Origin: Thermoproteota archaeon | GTDB lineage: Archaea; Korarchaeota; Korarchaeia; B14-G2 | Assembly: GCA_003661385.1 (NCBI GenBank) | Contig: QMWA01000010.1 | Coordinates: 1 to 23,099, forward strand | DNA length: 23,099 nt | Reading direction: 5' to 3' | In this document: piece by piece, positions 1 through 5,961 of the stretch | Layout of the letters: each line of letters starts with the position of its first letter | Numbering within the stretch: position 1 is the stretch's first letter | Notes under the pieces: generated by a model | Told to the model about the DNA's origin: nothing | Database searches by the model: none | What the model saw: the letters and a program-made list of their open reading frames with translations, nothing else | Position numbers and translations under genes: made by a program

Positions 1-89
1 AGCTAGGGCAGCATGCTCCTGAGCGACCTCAAGCTCCAACCCAGGTGGCTGCTCAAGCTAGGTAGATAACCGTTGCTATAGCATCTGCG

Positions 90-1040
90 CTACTCCTCAA
101 GCTTAGGCTTCACCCCCTTAGACCTCAAGAAGGATATCAGAGCGCCTAGAGTCGTGTACTCTGGGTTGAATCCAAGCTCTCTTCTGGCCTTCTCAGTGCT
201 CACAGCCTGCGGAAACCTCACTACATCATACTGGGCTGGAGAAGCCTCCATAACACCAGCCTTATGGAGGATGTATGCTATAGCATATGCTACCACAGGA
301 GGGAGCTTCAGGTACCTCCTCCCAGATATCTCAAGGACCTCAAGGAACGTGAGTGCCCCCTCTCCAGCGATGTTATAGGCTCCAGACGCCCTCTGCTCCA
401 TTGCAAGCTTACAGAACCTCACTACATCGTCCTCATGGATGAACTGGAGCGGCGCGTTGGCATCCCATGGTATCAAAGCCACTCCAGAGCCCATGATGTA
501 CCTGGAGAGGAAGCTCTCTACGTTAGGCCCGAGGACCATAGCTGGCCTAGCGATCAACACCCTCACATCAGGGTTCTCCCTGGCGAACTCCTGGGCAAGC
601 AGGTCGATTTCACGCTTATCCTGCGAGTACGGGAGCCTCCCTCCTCTAAGCGGGTGCTCCTCCGTCAGAGGCACAGGGTTATCCCTATAAGCCCCATAGG
701 CCATAGCACTGCTGAGTACCATCACCCAGCTTACATCAGCCTCTCTGCAAGCCTCAAGGACGTTCCTAGCTCCATTCACATTCATGTCTCTCATAGCACT
801 CCTACTCTCAGCTCTGCTAGCGAAAGCCGTGTGGACGACAGCATCCACCTCTTCCCTCTCAAAGACCTCAGCAAGCCTCTTCTCCCTCACATCCATCCTA
901 TAGAACTTAAGCCTATCGCTCCTAAACTCAGGCTTCCTCAAGTCTACTCCAACAACCCTGCTACACCTACTCCACTCTAGCAGAGAGGACGCTAGCTTCC
1001 GGCCGACACCCCCTGAGACCCCAGTTACCCCAACTATCAA
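90..1040 (-). CDS. NAD-dependent epimerase/dehydratase (extended SDR)
   Basis: The N-terminal Rossmann motif TGVSGGVG follows an initial beta strand. VLSSAMAYG supplies the catalytic Ser region and YSQDK is the YxxxK pair, so NAD(P) binding and a nucleotide-sugar epimerase, dehydratase or reductase-type chemistry are expected. The substrate cannot be told; around 316 residues is usual for extended SDRs. The frame is open up to a GTG at 1082, but that adds 14 unusual residues. I prefer the TTG at 1040 because GGTGGGG lies 7 nt upstream and the protein would then start right before the Rossmann strand, as family members do. A TTG at 1046 is also possible. It is divergent from the deacetylase gene and has a TATA-like tract near 1101-1108. 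A cell-envelope sugar role is possible but is inference. Confidence 0.85.
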   Translation of the reverse strand: MIVGVTGVSGGVGRKLASSLLEWSRCSRVVGVDLRKPEFRSDRLKFYRMDVREKRLAEVFEREEVDAVVHTAFASRAESRSAMRDMNVNGARNVLEACREADVSWVMVLSSAMAYGAYRDNPVPLTEEHPLRGGRLPYSQDKREIDLLAQEFARENPDVRVLIARPAMVLGPNVESFLSRYIMGSGVALIPWDANAPLQFIHEDDVVRFCKLAMEQRASGAYNIAGEGALTFLEVLEISGRRYLKLPPVVAYAIAYILHKAGVMEASPAQYDVVRFPQAVSTEKARRELGFNPEYTTLGALISFLRSKGVKPKLEE

Positions 1041-1177
1041 GCTCAAGCCCCACCAAGCAGCTTCTATGAAGTTAGGGCCCACCTGGGCTCAGGGAGCCCC
1101 TTTAAGAGGCCTAGCTTCTGCAGGCACACCACCAGGAGCCTAAGCGCTATCATGCTGGACGCTGCTGCCGTAGGCTT

Positions 1178-1186
1178 CTTATAAAG
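1178..1186 (+). promoter_or_regulatory. TATA box for deacetylase gene
   Basis: CTTATAAAG is centred about 37 nt before the GTG at 1219. Transcription would begin near 1208, leaving a short leader that contains the GGTGGG Shine-Dalgarno at 1210-1215. Confidence 0.55.
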
Positions 1187-1218
1187 CTTTCAACACCACT
1201 AAAGCTGAAGGTGGGCGC

Positions 1219-2052
1219 GTGAAGGTCGGTGTATTCTTCCACAGGGTATTCAAGGAAAGCTGGCCTGTGATAGGAGACAAGTTCAGAAGATTCCCTGAAG
1301 TCATGCAGGAGGCTTTAGCCAGCCCTAAAGTAGAGCTCATTGAGCCTAAGCCGGTGAGCGAGGCGCTCCTCAGGAAAGTGCACTCTGAAAGCTTGCTTGA
1401 GTCAGTTAAGAGGATGTATGTCTGGGATGCAGCCAGGCTGGCTGTCGGAGGGTGTGTCCAGGCAGCTGAGATGTGCTGGCGTGGCCACCTGGCTAGGGCT
1501 CTCGTGTTCACGGTTGCAGCAGGCCACCACGCTGGAGTAAGCTACGCGTGGGGTGGAACATACCTTTCCTGCACAGGGCCAGCTATAGCGAACCTGAGAG
1601 AGAAGTTTGGTAGAGTGAGGGCAGCTATACTGGACACTGACAGCCACCATGGAGATGGCTGCAGGGAGATATTCACAGGAGACAGAGACGTACTCCACGT
1701 ATGCTTCTGCAGCAGCAGTAGAGTAGAGGACGCTGGGACAAAGATATGCGTCGATGTAGGCTGGAAGACAACAGACCAGGAGTACCTGACACTGGTGGAA
1801 GACTGCTTCATAAGGGCGGCAAGGGAGTTCAAGCCAGACATAATCCTCCACTTCCACGGGCACGACACGTGCATAGGAGACTACGGAGACAGGGGGCTAA
1901 CTCCAAACCTCCAGGTAGAGCTTGTCAAGCTAGTAAGAGACCTTGCAGATGAAGTATGTGATGGAAGGTATGTGGTGCTGACTGGAGGAGGAGCTAGAGC
2001 AGACATAGCTGAGCTCATATACCCAAGGGCAATAGAGGTTCTCTCAGCCTAG
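1219..2052 (+). CDS. HDAC/acetylpolyamine-amidohydrolase-like protein
   Basis: This is a histone deacetylase superfamily protein (arginase/deacetylase fold). Visible motifs are GHHAG with the paired histidines H103-H104, DTDSHHGDG with the zinc-binding D141 and H143, and HGHD with the third zinc ligand D216. The expected activity is zinc-dependent removal of acetyl groups from protein lysines or small amines. An odd point: family members end the active site with a GGGY or EGGY motif whose tyrosine polarises the substrate, but here the motif reads TGGGAR with Ala at position 259. At 277 residues it is shorter than typical 300-370 residue members. The GTG start has GGTGGG 3 nt upstream. Its stop shares a palindromic CTAG with the stop of the convergent AbrB-type gene. 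Confidence 0.85.
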   Translation: MKVGVFFHRVFKESWPVIGDKFRRFPEVMQEALASPKVELIEPKPVSEALLRKVHSESLLESVKRMYVWDAARLAVGGCVQAAEMCWRGHLARALVFTVAAGHHAGVSYAWGGTYLSCTGPAIANLREKFGRVRAAILDTDSHHGDGCREIFTGDRDVLHVCFCSSSRVEDAGTKICVDVGWKTTDQEYLTLVEDCFIRAAREFKPDIILHFHGHDTCIGDYGDRGLTPNLQVELVKLVRDLADEVCDGRYVVLTGGGARADIAELIYPRAIEVLSA

Positions 2053-2285
2053 CTTGTAGGCAGCACCTCACCAGTCATCTCCTCCAGCTCCCTGAATGTA
2101 GCCTTAGCAAAAGACTTCTGAGAAAAAGCCTCGTCTAGAGATGGGATCCTGATAACAGTTATCCTGCCAGATGCAGCTATATAAAGGACCTTATCTCCAG
2201 GAGCTATCCCAGCAGCCTCCCTAACCCTCCTAGGAGGGTAAAGCTCGCCTTTAGAGCCTACAACACCTATAGCAGACACCACCAT
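2049..2285 (-). CDS. AbrB/SpoVT-type swapped-hairpin DNA-binding protein
   Basis: A 78-residue protein whose first 50 residues have the looped-hinge pattern of AbrB/MazE/VapB-type transcription factors: a strand, GELYPPRRVREAAGI, PGDKV, then two strands ending in ITVIRIP. The C-terminal 28 residues are charged and helical, the part that in antitoxins binds the toxin. It probably binds DNA as a dimer and may be an antitoxin. A truncated PIN-domain gene lies divergently 58 nt away, consistent with a decayed VapBC-like pair, although such pairs are usually co-directional. It ends convergently on the deacetylase gene with a 4-nt overlap. Confidence 0.8.
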   Translation of the reverse strand: MVVSAIGVVGSKGELYPPRRVREAAGIAPGDKVLYIAASGRITVIRIPSLDEAFSQKSFAKATFRELEEMTGEVLPTS

Positions 2286-2314
2286 ATGTCACTAGGCATA
2301 ATGCTAATCAACTA

Positions 2315-2324
2315 AGTTAATAAA
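2315..2324. promoter_or_regulatory. TATA-like element between AbrB and PIN genes
   Basis: GTTAATAAAG is AT-rich and nearly symmetric. Its centre is 24 nt before the ATG of the truncated PIN gene at 2344, fitting a leaderless transcript, and 35-38 nt before the AbrB start on the other strand. Confidence 0.35.
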
Positions 2325-2343
2325 GATTCCACCGGGTGAAGGC

Positions 2344-2460
2344 ATGCGCATCCAGGCAGTGGTATTCGATACGACTTACTTCCTGCCATCATTCGGTGTA
2401 GAAGTGGACGTCGACTCAACGGAAAACATAAGGAGCATACTCTGCCTCTCAAACCATTAG
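2344..2460 (+). pseudogene. Truncated PIN-domain (VapC-like) gene
   Basis: A 38-codon ORF beginning MRIQAVVFDTTYFLPSFGVE, the typical opening of archaeal PIN-domain RNases: a hydrophobic strand, the metal-binding Asp of FDT, and the first helix. A full PIN protein needs about 130-170 residues. Here a TAG at 2458 ends the frame, and the downstream codons do not carry the remaining acidic motifs. Base composition changes to an AT-richer, CTAG-poor style at this point, so the gene appears cut where foreign DNA begins. The remnant should be inactive as an RNase. The call is by pattern only. Confidence 0.5.
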
Positions 2461-2566
2461 CGGGTGCTTTGGTGTGAGTATACGCTCCAAAGTCTTAGGT
2501 ACAAGCCTATATGACGTACACAAGTCGAGTTCAAGGGAATTCTGGCCATAATCTATGGACGGTACT

Positions 2567-3979
2567 CTATCTGCTGTTAAAAAGATTTTTACCATTTCTG
2601 ATAACCTCCATCGCAGATTTGGCCATCTTTATGGCCTTTGGAATCACTCTTCTGAATATGAAGCCTCTCCTTGAAATTATATCTTTAATCAAATACGACG
2701 GGCGCAGGTAGAAGGAGAAATATGCCTTCCAAAGTAGGCGGGTTATCTGCTGGCTGGTGAAGTTTTTCAGCTTCATCACAGGGTCAAGTGTAGTGTATTT
2801 TCTCCAATTGAAGGTCAGTATAAGCTTCTTTGACAGGGCGTAATTCCATAATCTTGTCCCGGGATAGGGAGTAGCTATGGTGAACTGTGCGAAGTCTACG
2901 CCTACCTTTTTTGAGAATTTTATCGTTTTCTCTACATCTTCTTTTGTCTCCTCGGGAAATCCTATGACAAAAGATCCCAAAGTGTTAAGCTTATGCTTCT
3001 TCGCCTTCTTAACTGCAGAGATTGATTGCTCTGGAGTTATTCCCTTACCAATGAAATTAAGAGTTCTTTGAGATCCAGACTCGATGCCAAAGTAGATGGT
3101 GTGGCATCCGCCTTTCTTCATCGCTTGGGCAATCTCGTCTGTGAACAGGTCAACTCTAGAAGATGCCGACCAGGAAATGTCTAGCCCCTCCTCCACTACC
3201 CTCCTGGCTATTCTTATCGCTCTACGTTTATTCAATGTAAAGGTATCATCCAAGAATTCTATCTCTCGAATCTTGTATTCTTCACGGAGATATCTCAGTT
3301 CCTCGATCACTCTTGAGTCGCTATGTCCACGCCATATTCTTCCAAATTGAAGAGAAGAGGAACAGAATACACAGTTAAATGGGCATCCTCTACTCGTCAT
3401 TACAGTTCCAAATCTGGTCCCATTTACCTCGTACTTATTCATGGGAAGTAAATCGTAGGATGGTAGGGGTATGGCGTCAAGGTCTTTTATGAGAGGTTGC
3501 GGAGGGTTGTTTTTCACTTTACTACCCATGTTTATGCTCAATCCTCGAATGTTCGAAGGATCCTTACCCTTCTCTAAAGCATCGATAAGTTCCTTGAAAG
3601 TTTTTTCTCCTTCTCCCCTTACTATGAAGTCTATATAAGGGCATTCCCTAAATGTTCTCTCTGGCAAAAATGTCACATGAGGCCCACCCATCACAACCTT
3701 CGCGTTCTCATTATGCTTTTTCACCATCTCTGCAACCGCATAGGCATCGGGTATCATTGAGGTAGTCGAAGTTATACCAACAACATCAGGGTCATAACTT
3801 TTTACTATCCTTTCTACATCCTCATAAGTATAGTCCTCAGCAAGAGAATCGACTATGCGAACTTCATGTTCTTCCCTTACCATGGACGCAAGATATGCCA
3901 ATCCAAGAGGCGGGCCTGTTGCTCCAATAACCGCTTTAATCGCGCTTATAGTCGGGGGAGAAAGGAGAAGTATCTTCAT
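2567..3979 (-). CDS. B12-binding-domain radical SAM protein
   Basis: A 470-residue protein with an N-terminal cobalamin-binding-like Rossmann domain (about 1-130, MKILLLSPP then GGPHVTFLPE) and a radical SAM core with the 4Fe-4S motif CPFNCVFC (C199, C203, C206). Downstream elements include FLDDTF, GIESGSQ and GFPEET. It should cleave S-adenosylmethionine to start a radical reaction, perhaps a methylation or lipid/cofactor modification; the substrate is unknown. The base-on DxHxxG motif is not evident in the B12 part, as in many relatives. The ORF extends to 4027, but the ATG at 3979 has a perfect GGAGGTGG 7 nt upstream. It lies 29 nt after the end of a decayed radical SAM gene. Base usage is AT-richer than the flanking host DNA, suggesting transfer. 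Confidence 0.9.
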   Translation of the reverse strand: MKILLLSPPTISAIKAVIGATGPPLGLAYLASMVREEHEVRIVDSLAEDYTYEDVERIVKSYDPDVVGITSTTSMIPDAYAVAEMVKKHNENAKVVMGGPHVTFLPERTFRECPYIDFIVRGEGEKTFKELIDALEKGKDPSNIRGLSINMGSKVKNNPPQPLIKDLDAIPLPSYDLLPMNKYEVNGTRFGTVMTSRGCPFNCVFCSSSLQFGRIWRGHSDSRVIEELRYLREEYKIREIEFLDDTFTLNKRRAIRIARRVVEEGLDISWSASSRVDLFTDEIAQAMKKGGCHTIYFGIESGSQRTLNFIGKGITPEQSISAVKKAKKHKLNTLGSFVIGFPEETKEDVEKTIKFSKKVGVDFAQFTIATPYPGTRLWNYALSKKLILTFNWRKYTTLDPVMKLKNFTSQQITRLLWKAYFSFYLRPSYLIKDIISRRGFIFRRVIPKAIKMAKSAMEVIRNGKNLFNSR

Positions 3980-4008
3980 GATCTGTCCACCTCCACCCCC
4001 CTCCACCT

Positions 4009-4847
4009 TTATATCCATCGGCTCCAAGGTTTATCCAAATCTACTCCCTTCTTCCTCACCCACTTTCTTATGCTGCGCAACACCAACCTTGAGCCAGGTT
4101 TCGCAAGAGGCGCAAAGACCCAGAAGTTCGGGCTCCCTTCTGTTACTCTTCTCAAACCATGATCCACCTCCCAAGCAGGGTGGCGCCAAGCATGATAGAT
4201 GAGGAGAACCCTCCCATCCGTGAGCCCCTCTTCAATATTGAAGAGCCCTCTTTTCCAAGCTCTCTTTGAACCAACCATGGGACAAAAGCTAATAGGATTA
4301 TGATAAAGTGCGCCCTCTTCCCGAACTCTTTCTTTAGCTTCTTTTCCATCGTTACTATCAATTTTGCTGTTTCTATTCCATCTTCACCTGTTTCCCAAGG
4401 CAAGCCAATCGTAGTCGCGTAGGCAGGGAGCCAGAAAAACTCGCTGAAAGTATAAGTTCCGTTGCGTAGAACCCATGGCCATTCCTCAGCGCTGAAAGGT
4501 TTCATCTTGCTGTTTGCAAGCTTTTTCACGAGTTCTGGAGATGCTGTTTCAGATCCCACCTGGATACCGATCCATCTGTCCATTCCAACACAATTTAGCT
4601 CAGAGACTCCTTTCAATATTCTCGGCGCTGCAAGCGCACCAGCCACAGTCCCGTGCATGGGATCTGCGAGTTCTACTCTCTCAAACAGTTCTATTGCCAC
4701 ATTCTCGTTAGGGTGAAAGTTCCTTCGGTCCTCGACCATGTAATTGAAGATACCATCACTGTGGAGCCATGCTCTTTTCTGTCCAGCCTGCAAATTGACT
4801 TCTACTTCCTTCATTGCTTCTCTAAGGAGGGCAGAACCCTGCAGCTC
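4009..4847 (-). pseudogene. Decayed second radical SAM gene (3' half, frameshifted)
   Basis: From about 4847 to 4280 one frame reads like the C-terminal half of a radical SAM enzyme: LLREAMKEVE, WLHSDGIFNY, RWIGIQVGSETASPELV, KPFSAEEWPWVL, then GLPWETGEDG. At about 4279-4281 the reading must shift by one base to continue as MVGSKRAWKRG...YHAWRHPAWEV and end at 4009, as relatives continue after FVP. The upstream portion with the B12 domain and the CxxxCxxC cluster is missing, because an in-frame TAA at 4850-4848 precedes the homologous part. GLPWET where relatives have GLPGET also suggests drift. The gene is probably nonfunctional. It sits directly upstream of the intact radical SAM gene, so the two may once have formed an operon. 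Confidence 0.7.
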
Positions 4848-5090
4848 TTAAATTTTGGGAGCGGAAAGTACACCCTCTACCGCAGCACGCGCAGGGCTTA
4901 TCTCCTTTTCTATATTCTTGAATACTTTTGGCAAAGCAGGGAAGAAGACCACCGACATTCCATTAGCGTTCCCAAATAGTGGCGATAATAATTTTCCTAT
5001 GAAGGGGATTATGCGCGCGAGGATTTGAGCGAGGCAGATATCAGGAAGGAGATTTTTGGAGAAATGTTGGAATTGGAACTTTGTTAGCAT
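4848..5090 (-). CDS. Unassigned 80-residue ORF
   Basis: An ATG-started ORF with a hydrophobic middle (ARIIPFIGKLLSPLF) and a charged helical C-terminal part. I do not recognise a family. Its stop codon (4850-4848) is in the same frame as the decayed radical SAM gene that follows, so the two may be joined by a deletion, or this may be a remnant of another gene. No clear Shine-Dalgarno was identified. It is kept because the frame is open for 240 nt in an otherwise stop-rich AT-rich region, but it may not be a real gene. Confidence 0.3.
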   Translation of the reverse strand: MLTKFQFQHFSKNLLPDICLAQILARIIPFIGKLLSPLFGNANGMSVVFFPALPKVFKNIEKEISPARAAVEGVLSAPKI

Positions 5091-5210
5091 TTCTAGGATT
5101 TTTGTAATGTTTGCTACCGTGAATCTCGTTATTCCCAGCTTGCTACAGGAAAATAGCAGTAGAGCTGAAACTGTGAGTAATTTTTAAGATTTAGTCTTCC
5201 GTTTCCGTAG

Positions 5211-5489
5211 GACTACATCCTCCAAACGATCTATGCTTTCACTTTACTTACACCTACAGAAGAACTTCTATTTAGAGGCTTTATTCAAGGCAAGTTGCAA
5301 AGACGGGTGAGCATTTACTTAGCTATTATCATCCAGTCAGTGCTATTTGGGCTTGCCCATGGAATACATGCACGTATGATAGGGCTATCTGCTACTCACT
5401 CTGTAGGTTATGGATTGACTGGATTCTATAAAACAGGTAACAGTATCATCGCTTCTTGGATTGCTCATGCAACCTCAGACCCCCATTAG
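5211..5489 (+). pseudogene. CPBP (CAAX-type) intramembrane protease, 3' fragment
   Basis: The frame opens after a TAG at 5208-5210 and contains all three motifs of the CPBP/Abi membrane protease family: EELLFRG (EExxxR; GAA GAA at 5259-5264), then FGLAHG, then WIAHATSD (H followed by D). These are metal-independent or metal-assisted intramembrane proteases, some involved in bacteriocin self-immunity or prenyl protein processing. The N-terminal membrane helices expected before EExxxR are absent from this frame. Fragments upstream (5109-5186) are out of frame, so the gene is probably truncated or frameshifted. A short protein starting at TTG 5295 would lack the catalytic glutamates. Composition matches the island, not the host. 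Confidence 0.6.
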
Positions 5490-5857
5490 TGTTGCTGATC
5501 TTCGGAACCTAAATAATAAAAATTAACCTTTGCTCGAACTTTAATAGCGGTGGAGATACGGCTATGCTTCACCCACCTGATTTGACTCACTTTGTTTCAT
5601 AACTTTGTATATTTGCAAACAGTTAACAGGAAGTTTTGGGATTTTAATCCTATATCTGCTTCTGTATACTTGGTTATGCTATGGAATTCTCTGCGTGAAG
5701 AAAGGTTTGGAAAAATGATGCCACCGCTCCGCCTAACTCTTTGCTCCCCTAATGGCCGCTTCGGTGCTTACACCCTCACTTAACAGGCTGATGTGTGGCT
5801 TTGCCTTCGGCTACGCCCAAATTTCGCAGGGCAAAACTTCACATATCCTGCGCGCAT
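5490..5857. other. Gene-free AT-rich stretch in the island
   Basis: There is no convincing coding region on either strand. A 63-codon frame at 5592-5783 has no recognisable motif or Shine-Dalgarno. The stretch 5790-5850 has a different texture (GCCTTCGGCTACGCCC), possibly a remnant of a mobile repeat, but I saw no terminal inverted repeats or transposase motif. Confidence 0.4.
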
Positions 5858-5908
5858 GCAGTAAAGGAGCTTATAGCTCAGATAGCAGAGGAGCTAGCAA
5901 GCCCATAG
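5858..5908 (+). pseudogene. Possible 3' tail of an interrupted host gene
   Basis: In frame with the stop at 5906-5908, the sequence reads AVKELIAQIAEELASP, an amphipathic helix in host-style codons, and CTAG-rich host composition resumes here. No start codon or upstream body in the same style exists, so it looks like the end of a gene whose front was lost when the island entered. It is too short to assign. Confidence 0.25.
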
Positions 5909-5920
5909 CCACCACAGAAA

Positions 5921-5930
5921 ACTTTTACTA
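5921..5930 (+). promoter_or_regulatory. TATA-like element for pyrophosphatase gene
   Basis: ACTTTTACTA is centred about 36 nt before the TTG start at 5962. This predicts a start site near 5951 and a short leader holding the AGGGGGCTGAG ribosome-binding tract. Confidence 0.4.
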
Positions 5931-5961
5931 GCCCTATGCTCCGGGCGCCAGGGGGCTGAGC

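Noticed and set aside
264-980. 238-codon plus-strand ORF opposite the epimerase gene
   Set aside because: It is antisense to a clear SDR gene, has no domain pattern, and its codons mirror the bias of the real gene.
1402-1874. Two long minus-strand ORFs inside the HDAC-like gene
   Set aside because: The opposite strand carries all zinc-ligand motifs; these have no start signals or recognisable domains.
5592-5783. 63-codon ORF in the island
   Set aside because: No ribosome site, no motif and AT-rich random-looking composition; left as non-coding.
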